Positions 1 through 9,904 are shown, numbered from the stretch's first letter. The stretch: 64,000 nucleotides of DNA from Beutenbergia cavernae DSM 12333 (GCF_000023105.1 NC_012669.1:2729025-2793024), one strand, 5' to 3'. The notes: generated by a model not told the origin, from the letters alone. Program-made: numbers and translations.

Positions 1-770
1 CAGGCACCGGTGCCGCACGAGAGCGTCTCCCCCACGCCGCGCTCGTGGACCCGCATCCGCACGATGCCGACCACGCGCTCGCCCTCGGCGTTCGGCGTGC
101 CGTCGGCGTCGAACCGCTGCTCGCCGAGCGCGACGACGAGCTCGACGTTCGTGCCGCCCTCACCGAGCGGGTCCACCCGCGGCGGCTTCGTGAGATCGAT
201 GGACTCGAGCTGGGCGACGTCCTCGAGCGCGACGACGACGTGCGGGTTCGGCAGCGCCAGCCGCAGGCCTGGCCGAGGGCTGTCGAGCCCCGCCACGCCG
301 ACGCTCGCGTCGAAGCCCGCCTCGAGCGCCTCGGCACCGCCCGGCGCTGACCATCGGCCCATGTCGACGGCGTAGCGGTCCGTCTCGATCCGCACCGGCA
401 GCACGCCCGCGCGCGTCGCGACGGGGACGACGTCGCCGTCCTCCGCGTCGAGCAGGCCCTCGGCCCGCAGGAACTCCACGAACACCCGGATGCCGTTGCC
501 GCACATCTCGGCGAGGGACCCGTCCGCGTTCCGGTAGTCCATGAACCACACGGCCTCGGGGTGCTCCTCGAGCAGGCTCGCGCCGTCGGCGATGGCCGAG
601 GAGCGCACGGCGCGGATGACGCCGTCCGCGCCGAGGCCACGGTGCCGGTCGCTGAGCGCCGCGACGTCGGCCTCGGTGAGGGCGAGCGCGCCCTCGGGGT
701 CGGCCAGGAGCAGGAAGTCGTTCCCGGTGCCGTGACCCTTGACGACGCCGTTCGGCGGCAGACTGAGCAT
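1..770 (-). CDS. dapF: Diaminopimelate epimerase (3' end cut by window edge)
   Basis: Converts LL-diaminopimelate to the meso form for lysine and peptidoglycan synthesis (cytoplasm). Translation from the ATG at 768-770 starts MLSLPPNGVVKGHGTGNDF, with the family's GTGNDF motif. It continues through MCGNGIRVF, which carries the first catalytic cysteine. Near the window edge it reads ERGVGETLSCGTGA, which carries the second catalytic cysteine. About 256 codons are visible of the usual 280-300, so only a short C-terminal part is missing. It lies 10 bp downstream of miaA on the same strand and is probably co-transcribed with it. Identification is secure. Confidence 0.96.
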   Translation of the reverse strand, partial: MLSLPPNGVVKGHGTGNDFLLLADPEGALALTEADVAALSDRHRGLGADGVIRAVRSSAIADGASLLEEHPEAVWFMDYRNADGSLAEMCGNGIRVFVEFLRAEGLLDAEDGDVVPVATRAGVLPVRIETDRYAVDMGRWSAPGGAEALEAGFDASVGVAGLDSPRPGLRLALPNPHVVVALEDVAQLESIDLTKPPRVDPLGEGGTNVELVVALGEQRFDADGTPNAEGERVVGIVRMRVHERGVGETLSCGTGA

Positions 771-780
771 GGCCGCCACC

Positions 781-1713
781 CTACGTGCCGGCACCGCTTC
801 CCGGTGCGCTCTCGACGACGGCACGCGCCTGGGCGAGGAGATCACCCTCGGGGTCGAGCCAGCGGACGCGGGGGTCGCGCCGGAACCACTTGTCCTGCCG
901 GCGGGCGACCTGTCGGGTGGCGACGGCGGCAGCCGCCACGGCGTCCTCGAGGTGCAGCCGACCGCGCACGACGTCGATCGCCTGCGCGTAGCCGACGGCG
1001 CGGGACGCCGTCACCCCGCGCTCCAGCCCGTGGTCGAGCAGGTCCCGCGTCTCCTCGAGCAGCCCACCGGTGAACATCGCGGCCGTCCTGGCGTGGATCC
1101 GCTCGTCGAGCTCGGCGCGCTCCACGCGGATCGCGAGCTGGACGGCGTCGAGCGCGTACGTGTGGTCCGGCAGGTTCGCGGAGTAGGGCTCGCCGGTGAG
1201 CGCGATCACCTCGAGCGCGCGCACGAGACGCCGGAGGTTGTGCCGGCCGATCCGCTGCGCCGCGAGCGGATCGACACGGGCGAGCTCGTCGTGCAGCAGG
1301 CCGGGCCCGAGGCGCTCACCGCGTTCCTCCAGGTCGCGGCGCACGGCCGGGTCGGTGTCGGGGAACGTCAGGTCGTCGAGCACCGACCGCACGTACAGGC
1401 CCGAACCGCCGACGAGCAGCGGCCACGCGCCACGGGCACGGACAGCGGCGAGATCCGCTCGGGCGTGCGTCTGGTAGGCCGCGACGCTCGCCTCCTGGGT
1501 GACGTCGAGGACGTCGAGCTGGTGGTGCGGCACGCCGCGGCGCTGGGTGGGCGGCGTCTTCGCCGTGCCGACGTCCATCCCGCGGTAGAGCTGCATCGCG
1601 TCGGCGTTCGTCAGCTCCGCGCTGGAGCCCTCGGCCCGCAGCGCGTCCGCGAGGTCGAGCGCGAGCTCGCTCTTGCCCGTGGCCGTCGGTCCGACGATCG
1701 CGATGATCCGCAC
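781..1713 (-). CDS. miaA: tRNA dimethylallyltransferase
   Basis: Transfers the dimethylallyl group to A37 of tRNAs reading UNN codons; its product is the substrate of MiaB, encoded at 2854-4437. The 310-residue protein has the normal family length. The N-terminal P-loop is GPTATGKSELAL, followed by TNADAMQLYRGMDVGTAK with the substrate-binding Asp, and later LLVGGSGLYVRSVLDDL. The GTG start at 1713 is supported by a -10 hexamer TAGCGT seven bases upstream, which predicts a leaderless mRNA. It is transcribed divergently from the YbjN genes and followed after 10 bp by dapF. Confidence 0.97.
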   Translation of the reverse strand: MRIIAIVGPTATGKSELALDLADALRAEGSSAELTNADAMQLYRGMDVGTAKTPPTQRRGVPHHQLDVLDVTQEASVAAYQTHARADLAAVRARGAWPLLVGGSGLYVRSVLDDLTFPDTDPAVRRDLEERGERLGPGLLHDELARVDPLAAQRIGRHNLRRLVRALEVIALTGEPYSANLPDHTYALDAVQLAIRVERAELDERIHARTAAMFTGGLLEETRDLLDHGLERGVTASRAVGYAQAIDVVRGRLHLEDAVAAAAVATRQVARRQDKWFRRDPRVRWLDPEGDLLAQARAVVESAPGSGAGT

Positions 1714-1720
1714 GCCGGCG

Positions 1721-1726
1721 ACGCTA
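1721..1726 (-). promoter_or_regulatory. -10 element of miaA (leaderless type)
   Basis: TAGCGT on the minus strand, 7 nt before the GTG start of miaA. The spacing places the transcription start at or next to the start codon. No convincing -35 was seen. Confidence 0.5.
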
Positions 1727-1809
1727 GCCGAGCGGGGCGGCGGTGTGCGCCGCCGGTCGTCGAGAGGCGCCTGAGTCCGGCGGCCCCGGGCGCGTCTCGC
1801 GCCGACGCG

Positions 1810-1815
1810 TAGACT
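1810..1815 (+). promoter_or_regulatory. -10 element of the first YbjN gene
   Basis: TAGACT, 7 nt before the GTG at 1823. It supports that start over the in-frame ATG at 1865 and predicts a leaderless transcript. Confidence 0.5.
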
Positions 1816-1822
1816 CGCCGAG

Positions 1823-2377
1823 GTGGGGTTGTTCTCCGGGCTGTTCTCGGGTCGCCGTGGCCGGATGAAGGGCGCCCGCCCATCGACCCGCCCGTCGTCC
1901 TCACCACCTCCGGCACGCGGCGACGACGGCCCGTTCGTCGTGCGGGCGGTCGACCGGAAGCGCGTCCAGACGGCGCTCGACGCGCTGGGCTACCGCTACT
2001 TCGTCGACTCGGCGGGTGAGGTGGGCGGTCTGTGGGACAACCGGCTGTTCTCGTTCTACCTCATCGGCTCGGGCGCCCAGATGCTGCAGGTGCGCGGGCG
2101 GTGGCCGCGGCGGGTCGCGCTGGAGCGACTTGGCGCGATGCTCGAGTTCACCGATGCGTGGAACCGCGAGCGGATCTTCCCCAAGTGCTACGTCCGCGTG
2201 CTCGACGACGGGATGGTCCACGTGACGACCGAGGTGTCCGTGCCGATCCAGCACGGGCTCAACGACGTGCAGCTCGAGCACCACGTCCAGCTCGGCCTCA
2301 TGTCCGGGATGATGGTGTTCGACCACCTCGACGAGATGTTCCCCGACCCCGTCGCCCTGCAGCCGGACGGTGCGTGA
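1823..2377 (+). CDS. YbjN domain-containing protein (first of a pair)
   Basis: A 184-residue protein with a YbjN / type III chaperone-like fold, a family of uncertain molecular role. A basic, Pro/Ser-rich N-terminus (to about residue 35) precedes the conserved domain. That domain includes GLWDNRLFSFYLIGSGAQML, the strand LQVRGRWPRR, and EFTDAWNRERIFPKCYVRV. The start is GTG with a -10 hexamer 7 nt upstream; the ATG at 1865 is an in-frame alternative that would remove 14 residues. Its stop overlaps the next start by one base (TGATG), so the two YbjN proteins are translationally coupled. Membership is clear, function unknown. Confidence 0.88.
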   Translation: MGLFSGLFSGRRGRMKGARPSTRPSSSPPPARGDDGPFVVRAVDRKRVQTALDALGYRYFVDSAGEVGGLWDNRLFSFYLIGSGAQMLQVRGRWPRRVALERLGAMLEFTDAWNRERIFPKCYVRVLDDGMVHVTTEVSVPIQHGLNDVQLEHHVQLGLMSGMMVFDHLDEMFPDPVALQPDGA

Positions 2378-2844
2378 TGGCCGGCACGCAGCGGGGGTCC
2401 GCGGCGCGGACGTCGGGCGGGGTCAGGCCGGTGACGAGCGAACGGCTCGAGGACCACCTCCGCGACCGCCGGCTGCTGGTGTCGCGCCGGGAGGACGGCG
2501 TGCTGCTCGGCGAGTGGCAGGACATGCCGTTCTCGATCGGGCTCGGCGGCCGGGAGGACTCCGTGCTGCAGGTCCGCGGCCGGTGGCCCCGGCTGCTGCC
2601 GGCGCGCGCGGGAGCGGGCCTCGCGCAGCTCATCAACGACTGGAATCGGGACCGCGTCCTGCCCAAGGTGTACAGCGTGCCCGAGGGGGACGCCGTCGCC
2701 GTCGTCGCCGAGACGAACCTCGGCGTGCGGTTCGGCGCGAGCGACGAGCAGCTCACCGAGACGATCACGCTGGCGCTGAGCGTGACAGCCCAGTTCTTCG
2801 CCGGTCTCGAGGCCTCCGTGCCGCCGGCGCGCGAGGAGTCGTAG
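2377..2844 (+). CDS. YbjN domain-containing protein (second of a pair)
   Basis: A 155-residue paralogue of the preceding gene. Both carry LQVRGRWPR, the ...NDWNRDRVLPKVY strand matching DAWNRERIFPKCY in the first copy, and a C-terminal helix ending near FFAGLEA. The ATG start at 2377 shares one base with the upstream TGA. It is slightly shorter and has no basic N-terminal tail. It converges on miaB with 9 bp between stops. Two adjacent YbjN genes beside miaA/miaB are usual in actinobacteria and may form a heterodimer, which is an inference. Confidence 0.87.
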   Translation: MAGTQRGSAARTSGGVRPVTSERLEDHLRDRRLLVSRREDGVLLGEWQDMPFSIGLGGREDSVLQVRGRWPRLLPARAGAGLAQLINDWNRDRVLPKVYSVPEGDAVAVVAETNLGVRFGASDEQLTETITLALSVTAQFFAGLEASVPPAREES

Positions 2845-2853
2845 CCCGCAGCC

Positions 2854-4437
2854 TCAGCCGCGCCGCAGGGTGGGCAGGCCGAGCGCGACCGGAGCGGACG
2901 CCGTCGGGCCGGACGTGCCGCAGGCAGCGGCTTCCTCGCGCCCCGCGTGCGCGTCTCCCGCCCGTGTCCGCCGGACCGTCAGCGCGCCGCCCTCGAGCGC
3001 GGCGTCCGCGACGAGGTGGTGCGGCGCCCCGTGCGTCACGCGCGTGACGACGACGTCGCCCGGCCGCGGACGCTCCGCCGTCGTCATCGATGCCGGCAGG
3101 GCGACGTGGACGAGCCGGTTGTCGCGGGCGCGCCCGGTGAGGCGCGACGTCGCGCCGTCCTTGCGGCCCTCGCCCGCGGAGATCAGCACCTCGACCTCGC
3201 GGCCGACCAGCGCGGCGTTCTCCTCGGCGCTGATGCGCTCCTGGAGGGCGACGAGGCGCGCGTAGCGCTCGGTGACGACGTCGGCGGGCACCTGGTCGGG
3301 CAGCGTCGCGGCGGACGTGCCGGGGCGGGGCGAGTACTGGAACGTGAACGCCGACGAGAATCGCGAGGCCGCCACGACGTCGAGCGTCGCGGCGAAGTCC
3401 TCCTCGGTCTCGCCCGGGAAGCCGACGATGATGTCGGTGGTGATCGCGGCGTCGGGGATCCGAGCGCGCACGCGGTCGAGGATCCCGAGGAACTTCTCGC
3501 TGCGGTAGGAGCGGCGCATGGCGCGCAGAATGCGGTCCGACCCCGACTGCAGCGGCATGTGCAGCTGCGGCATGACGTTCGGCGTGCTCGCCATGGCGTC
3601 GATGACGTCGTCGGTGAACGCCGCTGGGTGGGGGCTCGTGAAGCGGACCCGCTCCAGACCCTCGATCTCGCCGCACGCGCGCAGCAGCTTCGCGAACGCG
3701 CCGCGGTCGCCGAACGACACGCCGTAGCTGTTGACGTTCTGGCCCAGCAGCGTCACCTCGATCGCGCCGGCGTCGACCACGGCGGCGACCTCCGCGAGGA
3801 CCTCGCCCGGCCGCCGGTCGCGCTCCTTGCCCCGCAGGTGCGGCACGATGCAGAACGTGCACGTGTTGTTGCACCCGACGGAGACCGAGACCCACGCCGC
3901 GAACGCGGACTCCCGCTTCGTGGGGAGAGTCGACGGGAACACCTGGAGAGACTCGGCGATCTCGACCTGCGCCTCGGCGTTGTGCCGCGCGCGCTCGAGC
4001 AGCACGGGCAGGGCATCGAGGTTGTGCGTGCCGAAGACGACGTCGACCCACGGCGCCTTCTCGACGATCTTCGTGCGCTCCGACTGCGCCAGGCAGCCGC
4101 CGACGGCGATCTGCAGGCCCGGCCGTTCACGCTTGAGCGACGCGAGCTGACCGAGGTTGCCGTACAGCCGGGTGGCCGCGTTCTCGCGCACGGCGCACGT
4201 GTTGATGACGACGACGTCGGCCTCCGCGGCATCCTGCAGCAGGTTGGTCCCGTCGCCGGCCGCCCGCACGAGGCCGGCCGCCTCGAGCATGCCGGCCATC
4301 CGCTCGGAGTCGTGGACGTTCATCTGACACCCGAGCGTGCGGATCATGTAGGAGCGCCCCGCAGCCGACGACTCGCCCTCGCGCGCAGCGTCGGCGCTCG
4401 CGTGGGTGGTGGGAGGTGCGGGAACGGTCGTGGTCAC
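2854..4437 (-). CDS. miaB: tRNA-2-methylthio-N6-dimethylallyladenosine synthase
   Basis: Radical-SAM methylthiotransferase that adds the 2-methylthio group to i6A37, the product of MiaA. The 527-residue product shows the N-terminal cluster cysteines in [17 protein letters not shown] and VGGCLAQSE. The radical-SAM CxxxCxxC motif is [12 protein letters not shown], and a C-terminal TRAM region follows. The reading frame stays open far upstream, but the GTG at 4437 is chosen because homologous sequence begins just after it and a TAGACT -10 lies 8 nt before it. The C-terminus carries a low-conservation Ala/Gly-rich tail of about 40 residues. Confidence 0.97.
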   Translation of the reverse strand: MTTTVPAPPTTHASADAAREGESSAAGRSYMIRTLGCQMNVHDSERMAGMLEAAGLVRAAGDGTNLLQDAAEADVVVINTCAVRENAATRLYGNLGQLASLKRERPGLQIAVGGCLAQSERTKIVEKAPWVDVVFGTHNLDALPVLLERARHNAEAQVEIAESLQVFPSTLPTKRESAFAAWVSVSVGCNNTCTFCIVPHLRGKERDRRPGEVLAEVAAVVDAGAIEVTLLGQNVNSYGVSFGDRGAFAKLLRACGEIEGLERVRFTSPHPAAFTDDVIDAMASTPNVMPQLHMPLQSGSDRILRAMRRSYRSEKFLGILDRVRARIPDAAITTDIIVGFPGETEEDFAATLDVVAASRFSSAFTFQYSPRPGTSAATLPDQVPADVVTERYARLVALQERISAEENAALVGREVEVLISAGEGRKDGATSRLTGRARDNRLVHVALPASMTTAERPRPGDVVVTRVTHGAPHHLVADAALEGGALTVRRTRAGDAHAGREEAAACGTSGPTASAPVALGLPTLRRG

Positions 4438-4445
4438 GGTCGTCC

Positions 4446-4451
4446 AGTCTA
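4446..4451 (-). promoter_or_regulatory. -10 element of miaB
   Basis: TAGACT on the minus strand, 8 nt before the miaB GTG start. Spacing is of the leaderless type. Confidence 0.45.
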
Positions 4452-4557
4452 CGATCCGCCTCCGCAAGGCCCCGACCGCCTGCGCTAGGCGGCCGAGGAG
4501 CACGGATTCGTGTCCGGTTCGTGACGCCGACCGACAGCGCACGAAACATCCGCCCGA

Positions 4558-4563
4558 TAGCGT
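4558..4563 (+). promoter_or_regulatory. -10 element of gluABCD
   Basis: TAGCGT, 7 nt before the gluA ATG. There is no Shine-Dalgarno in front of gluA, which fits a leaderless first gene, whereas gluB and gluC have clear ribosome-binding sites. Confidence 0.5.
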
Positions 4564-4570
4564 GTGGCAC

Positions 4571-5356
4571 ATGACAACGACGCCTACCCCTGCGTCCGGG
4601 ATCGCCGGCGACGCCGCGTCGACGCCCCTCGTGTCGATGACTGACGTCAACAAGCATTTCGGGGAGCTGCACGTGCTGCAGGACATCAACCTGCACGTGA
4701 CGAAGGGCGAGGTCGTCGTCGTCATCGGCCCGTCCGGTTCCGGCAAGTCGACGCTGTGCCGCACCATCAACCGGCTCGAGACGATCGACTCCGGCACGAT
4801 CACGCTCGACGGCAAGCCGCTGCCCGCCGAGGGCAAGGAGCTCGCCGCGCTGCGCTCCGACGTCGGCATGGTCTTCCAGGCGTTCAACCTGTTCGCCCAC
4901 AAGTCGATCCTCGACAACGTCATGCTCGGCCCGGTGAAGGTCCGCAAGCTGAAGAAGAAGGACGCGCGGGACCTCGCGATGGGGCTGCTCGAGCGCGTGG
5001 GCGTCGCGAACCAGGCGGAGAAGATGCCGGCGCAGCTGTCCGGCGGGCAGCAGCAGCGCGTCGCCATCGCCCGGGCGCTGGCGATGCGCCCGAAGGTCAT
5101 GCTGTTCGACGAGCCGACGTCGGCGCTCGACCCCGAGATGATCAACGAGGTCCTCGACGTCATGGTGTCACTGGCCCACGACGGCATGACGATGATCGTC
5201 GTCACCCACGAGATGGGGTTCGCCCGCAAGGCCGCGGACCGCGTGGTCTTCATGTCGGACGGCCAGATCGTCGAGGAAGAGACGCCGGAGGCGTTCTTCA
5301 CGACCCCGAAGAGCGACCGGGCCAAGGACTTCCTCGGCAAGATCCTCACGCACTGA
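4571..5356 (+). CDS. gluA: Glutamate-type ABC importer, ATP-binding subunit
   Basis: Energises amino-acid uptake from the cytoplasmic face. The 261-residue protein has Walker [10 protein letters not shown], the Q-loop VFQAFNLF, signature LSGGQQQR, Walker B VMLFDEPT and the H-loop VTHEMGF, in the order of polar amino-acid importers (GluA/GlnQ type). A 15-20 residue Thr/Pro/Ala-rich extension precedes the domain. First gene of gluABCD, 30 bp before gluB. Glutamate as substrate is inferred from synteny with the corynebacterial gluABCD operon beside recX/recA. Confidence 0.94.
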   Translation: MTTTPTPASGIAGDAASTPLVSMTDVNKHFGELHVLQDINLHVTKGEVVVVIGPSGSGKSTLCRTINRLETIDSGTITLDGKPLPAEGKELAALRSDVGMVFQAFNLFAHKSILDNVMLGPVKVRKLKKKDARDLAMGLLERVGVANQAEKMPAQLSGGQQQRVAIARALAMRPKVMLFDEPTSALDPEMINEVLDVMVSLAHDGMTMIVVTHEMGFARKAADRVVFMSDGQIVEEETPEAFFTTPKSDRAKDFLGKILTH

Positions 5357-5386
5357 GACCGCAAGCACCCAACGAAGGAGAGACAG

Positions 5387-6271
5387 ATGCGCAGCACGCG
5401 AGTGGCAGCTCTCGGCCTCGCGGCCGTCGGCGCCATGGTCCTGGCCGCCTGTACGGCACAGGCGCCCGGCGACGAGGAGACGGGCGGGGAGGAGACCGGC
5501 GGCGAGGAGACGGCGGCCGCTGACTGCTCCGGCGCCGAGGGCACCATCAACATCGGCATCAAGTTCGACCAGCCCGGCCTCGGGTTCCGCGACGGGAACG
5601 AGTACACCGGCTTCGACGTCGACGTCGCGACGTACGTCGCGTGCCAGCTCGGCTACGCCGAGGACCAGATCGAGTGGGTCGAGTCTCCGTCCGCCCAGCG
5701 CGAGAACATGCTCCAGACCGGGCAGGTCGACATGATCTTCGCGACGTACTCGATCACCGACGAGCGCAAGGAGGTCGTGGCGTTCGCCGGGCCGTACTTC
5801 GTCGCCGGTCAGGACCTGCTCGTGCGGGCTGACGAGACGGACATCGCCGGCCCGGAGGACCTCGAGGGACGCAACCTGTGCTCCGTCACCGGCTCGACCT
5901 CCGCGCAGCGGATCAAGGACGAGTACGCCGAGGGAACGAACCTCGTCGAGCAGCCCGGCTACGCCGACTGCGTGACGGTGCTGCTCGCCGGCCAGGTCGA
6001 CGCCGTCACCACCGACGACATCATCCTCGCCGGGCTCGCCGCCCAGCCGGCGAACCAGGGGCAGCTGACGGTCGTCGGCGCCCCGTTCTCCGAGGAGAAC
6101 TACGGCGTCGGCATCCCGCAGGACAGCGAGCTGTGCGAGGACATCAACGCGGCCATCGCGCAGATGATCACCGACGGTGCGTGGGAGGAAGCCGTCACGG
6201 CCAACACCGAGGGCACGGGCTACACGCCCAACGCTGACCTCAACCCGCCGGAGCAGGACGCCTGCGCCTGA
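5387..6271 (+). CDS. gluB: Glutamate-type ABC importer, substrate-binding lipoprotein
   Basis: Extracytoplasmic SBP_bac_3 protein, 294 residues, anchored by a lipid: the signal peptide ends in MVLAAC, a clean lipobox. A short acidic Glu/Gly repeat ([14 protein letters not shown]) links the anchor to the domain. The body shows [15 protein letters not shown] and [12 protein letters not shown], typical of glutamate/aspartate binders. The start is preceded by a strong GAAGGAGAG. It is followed by a 13-bp hairpin before the permease genes, which may raise the binding protein relative to the permeases. Confidence 0.95.
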   Translation: MRSTRVAALGLAAVGAMVLAACTAQAPGDEETGGEETGGEETAAADCSGAEGTINIGIKFDQPGLGFRDGNEYTGFDVDVATYVACQLGYAEDQIEWVESPSAQRENMLQTGQVDMIFATYSITDERKEVVAFAGPYFVAGQDLLVRADETDIAGPEDLEGRNLCSVTGSTSAQRIKDEYAEGTNLVEQPGYADCVTVLLAGQVDAVTTDDIILAGLAAQPANQGQLTVVGAPFSEENYGVGIPQDSELCEDINAAIAQMITDGAWEEAVTANTEGTGYTPNADLNPPEQDACA

Positions 6272-6278
6272 CCACCGC

Positions 6279-6308
6279 GCACGGCCCGGGCTCCGGCCCG
6301 GGCCGTGC
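6279..6308 (+). terminator. Intercistronic hairpin between gluB and gluC
   Basis: A perfect 13-bp inverted repeat (arms 6279-6291 and 6296-6308, 4-nt loop) with no U-tract, placed 7 bp after the gluB stop and 24 bp before gluC. In binding-protein operons such stems usually attenuate read-through or protect the upstream mRNA; that role here is inference. Confidence 0.7.
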
Positions 6309-6332
6309 CGCCCTGCACGAGAGAGGTGATCG

Positions 6333-7007
6333 ATGGAGGGCTTCGCGAGCCTGTTCACCGAGTACGACGTGCTCGGCGCGTTCTGGGTCAACATCCAGCT
6401 GACGTTCTGGGCGGCGATCTGGGCGACCCTGCTCGGGATCATCCTCGCGTTGATGCGCATCTCGCCGGTCGCCTCGTTCCGGGCGATCGGCTCCGGCTAC
6501 GTCACGATCTTCCGGAACACGCCGCTCACCATCATCATCACGTTCGGTGTCCTCGGCCTCTGGGGGCAGCTCGGCGTCACGCTGTCGAGCGACTTCAACC
6601 TCAACTTCTTCCGCCTCGCCGTGCTGGGGCTCGCGGTGTACCACGCGGCGTTCGTGTGCGAGTCGATCCGGAGCGGTGTCAACACGGTCCCTGTCGGCCA
6701 GGCCGAGGCGGCGCGCGCCATCGGGCTGAGCTTCCTCCCTGCGGCACGGATCATCATCCTCCCGCAGGCGTTCCGGGGCGCGATCGCCCCGCTCGGCAAC
6801 ACGCTCATCGCGCTCACGAAGAACTCGACGGTCGCCGCCGTCGGGTCGGTGGCTGAGTCCGCCGTCCTCATGCGGGAGATGATCGAGAGCGAGTCCAACT
6901 TCATCTGGTTGATCTTCCTGACGTTCGCCCTCGGGTTCGTGCTGATCGTCATCCCCGTCGGCCTGCTGACCACCTCCCTCTCTCGTCGTCTGTCGGTGGC
7001 CCGATGA
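6333..7007 (+). CDS. gluC: Glutamate-type ABC importer, permease subunit 1
   Basis: Inner-membrane permease of the HisM/GlnP family, 224 residues with about five membrane segments. The EAA loop is seen as GQAEAARAIGLSFLPAARI with the downstream PQAFRGAIAPLGN, the contact site for GluA. A ribosome-binding site GAGAGGTGA precedes the ATG. Its stop overlaps the gluD start by 4 bp (ATGA), so the two permeases are coupled and likely form the GluCD heterodimer. Confidence 0.94.
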   Translation: MEGFASLFTEYDVLGAFWVNIQLTFWAAIWATLLGIILALMRISPVASFRAIGSGYVTIFRNTPLTIIITFGVLGLWGQLGVTLSSDFNLNFFRLAVLGLAVYHAAFVCESIRSGVNTVPVGQAEAARAIGLSFLPAARIIILPQAFRGAIAPLGNTLIALTKNSTVAAVGSVAESAVLMREMIESESNFIWLIFLTFALGFVLIVIPVGLLTTSLSRRLSVAR

Positions 7008-7888
7008 GCGCTCAGTCCGTCCTGTTCGACGCGCCCGGCCCCCGCGCCCGTCGCAATGCCTGGATCGCCAACGGCGTCGGCATCCTGCTGCTCGCAGGCA
7101 TCGCCGTCGTCGTCCTCACGAGACTCGGCGAGAAGGGACAGCTGGACCCCGACAAGTGGCTGCCCCTGTTCACGTCGCGGTCGTGGCTCAACTTCTTCCT
7201 TCCGGGCCTGCAGAACACGTTGGTCGCGGCGCTCTACGCGATCGTCCTGGCGCTCGCGTTCGGGCTCCTGTTCGGGCTCGGCCGCCTCGCGCCGCTCGCC
7301 CCGGTGCGCTGGGTGTGCGGGACTGTCGTGGAGTTCTTCCGCGCCGTTCCGGTGCTCATGATGATGATCGTCATCTATCTGGGTCTGGGGTTCTCGAGGG
7401 TCGTGGACGCGAGTCTCGTCCCGCTGATCGCCGTCGTCGGCGGCCTGACGCTCTACAACGGCGCCGTGATCGCGGAGCTCGTGCGGTCCGGGGTGTTCGG
7501 CCTGCCGCGGGGCCAGAAGGAGGCGGCCTACGCCGTCGGGATGACGCACGGCCAGTCCCTCCGGGTCGTGGAGCTGCCGCAGGCGTTGCTCGCGATGCTC
7601 CCGTCGCTCGTCAGCCAGTTCGTCGTCATCCTCAAGGACTCGGCGCTCGGCTCGTGGGTGACGTACGGCGAGCTGTTGCAGTTCTCTCGTCAGCTGGGCA
7701 CGAGCGACGGGAACCTCCTGCAGACGCTGCTGACGGCCGCGGTGATCTTCATCGTCATCAACTACGTGCTGACGCGCGCCGCGCAGTACCTGGCCTCGCG
7801 GATCTCGCGGCGCACGGCGGCACGGACGACTGCCGCTCCGCCGGCCGTGCTCGCGGGGTCCGCACGCGGGACCGCCGGGGCCGCCTGA
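7004..7888 (+). CDS. gluD: Glutamate-type ABC importer, permease subunit 2
   Basis: Second permease, 294 residues. It has an extra N-terminal membrane segment and a soluble loop compared with GluC. The EAA motif reads GQKEAAYAVGMTHGQSL, followed by ELPQALLAMLPSL. The C-terminal tail is Ala/Arg/Thr-rich and probably cytoplasmic. It ends 12 bp from the convergent recX stop with no obvious terminator between. Confidence 0.94.
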   Translation: MSAQSVLFDAPGPRARRNAWIANGVGILLLAGIAVVVLTRLGEKGQLDPDKWLPLFTSRSWLNFFLPGLQNTLVAALYAIVLALAFGLLFGLGRLAPLAPVRWVCGTVVEFFRAVPVLMMMIVIYLGLGFSRVVDASLVPLIAVVGGLTLYNGAVIAELVRSGVFGLPRGQKEAAYAVGMTHGQSLRVVELPQALLAMLPSLVSQFVVILKDSALGSWVTYGELLQFSRQLGTSDGNLLQTLLTAAVIFIVINYVLTRAAQYLASRISRRTAARTTAAPPAVLAGSARGTAGAA

Positions 7889-7900
7889 ACGCGGTCGCCG

Positions 7901-8461
7901 TCAGGCGGGGTCGCCGTCGCGTTCCTCGGCGAGCACGGCGTCGACCACGCGCAACGCCACGGACGGCGAGTGCCCTTTACGTGCCAGCATGCCGACGAGC
8001 CGGCGACGGCGCTTCTCCCGCTCCAGTCCTCTGCTCGCCGGCGCTCGGCGACGGACGAGAGCGACCGCCGCCGCCTCCTCGTCCTCGTCGTCCACGCCCG
8101 CGAGCGCCTCCTCGGCGATCTCACGGTCGATGCCCTTGCGGGCGAGCTCGAGCGCGAGCGCTCGGCGGGCCAACCCGCGTTCCGCGTGCCGTGTGCGCAC
8201 GAGCATCGCGGCGAACTCCGCGTCGTCGACGAGTCCGACCTCCGTGAACCGGTCGAGCACGCGTGTGGCCACGTCGTCGGGGACGTCCTTGCGAGCCATC
8301 GCCTCCGCGAGCTGGGCACGGGATCGTGGCGCTCCCGTCAGCAGCCGCAGTGCGATGGACCGAGCCACCGACTCGGGGTCGGGCTCTGCGTCGACCGCTG
8401 CGGCTCCCGCGCGCGGCGGCTCCTGACCCAGGCGTGATCGCCTCCCGGGCCGACCTGCCAT
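7901..8461 (-). CDS. recX: RecA regulatory protein
   Basis: RecX binds RecA filaments and limits their activity. The 186-residue protein shows the three-helix repeats of the family: ARSIALRLLTGAPRSRAQLAEAM, FTEVGLVDDAEFAAMLVRTR, and LARKGIDREIAEEAL. The N-terminal 25 residues are a variable basic/Ala-rich tail. It lies downstream of recA on the same strand, separated by 111 bp that hold a strong hairpin, so recX is probably made by read-through at a lower level than recA. Confidence 0.95.
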   Translation of the reverse strand: MAGRPGRRSRLGQEPPRAGAAAVDAEPDPESVARSIALRLLTGAPRSRAQLAEAMARKDVPDDVATRVLDRFTEVGLVDDAEFAAMLVRTRHAERGLARRALALELARKGIDREIAEEALAGVDDEDEEAAAVALVRRRAPASRGLEREKRRRRLVGMLARKGHSPSVALRVVDAVLAEERDGDPA

Positions 8462-8505
8462 GCGTACCTCCTCGCGTCCCCCGAGCTGTGCTGGAGATTC
8501 GGCTC

Positions 8506-8550
8506 AGCGGGGAGGATCGCTGCGCCTGGCGCGCACCGATCCTCCCCGCT
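8506..8550 (-). terminator. Hairpin between recA and recX
   Basis: Arms 8506-8519 and 8537-8550 form a perfect 14-bp stem. Inside it 8521-8525 pairs with 8531-8535 after a single mismatch, giving a stem of about 20 bp with a 5-nt loop. It lies just after the recA stop in the transcribed direction. Reduced read-through into recX is the likely role, by analogy with the recA-recX terminator of E. coli. Confidence 0.7.
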
Positions 8551-8572
8551 GCCCAGCCGGGCGGCGCCGACG

Positions 8573-9625
<1,053 letters not shown>

Positions 9626-9795
9626 CGGGTCTCACCTCTGTTGGTTCTCGTGCTCGGACAGGGCTGGCCTGGCAGGTGCTGCCCTCCCCGAGCGGCGCCT
9701 GAGAGCGAGGCTATGTCCGGCCACCGACATCCCGTCGCCCGCTGTGCACACACGCGCGCCTCGGGCTGCGGGCTCGCTCTGGGGACAACTTACGG

Positions 9796-9809
9796 CGAAC
9801 GCGTGTTCG
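9796..9809 (-). promoter_or_regulatory. LexA/SOS box of recA
   Basis: CGAACgcgtGTTCG matches the Gram-positive/actinobacterial LexA consensus CGAAC-N4-GTTCG in all ten consensus positions. It lies about 170 bp upstream of the recA ATG. An overlapping perfect palindrome GTTCGACGTCGAAC occupies 9805-9818. On the minus strand TAAGTT, a possible -10, follows the box, so LexA would block that promoter. The rest of 9626-9904 holds no ORF I can support. Confidence 0.85.
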
Positions 9810-9904
9810 ACGTCGAACGACACGCCGGACGGGCGTGTCGGCGCCGTGATCCGACGACGCGCTCCCCCGCGAAGGACGCCCGGTGGAGCTGCTCGAGGGC
9901 GGAC

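Noticed and set aside
4438-5607. Upstream extension of the miaB frame through gluA
   Set aside because: Open only because of GC bias; miaB homology starts at the GTG at 4437 and gluA occupies the other strand.
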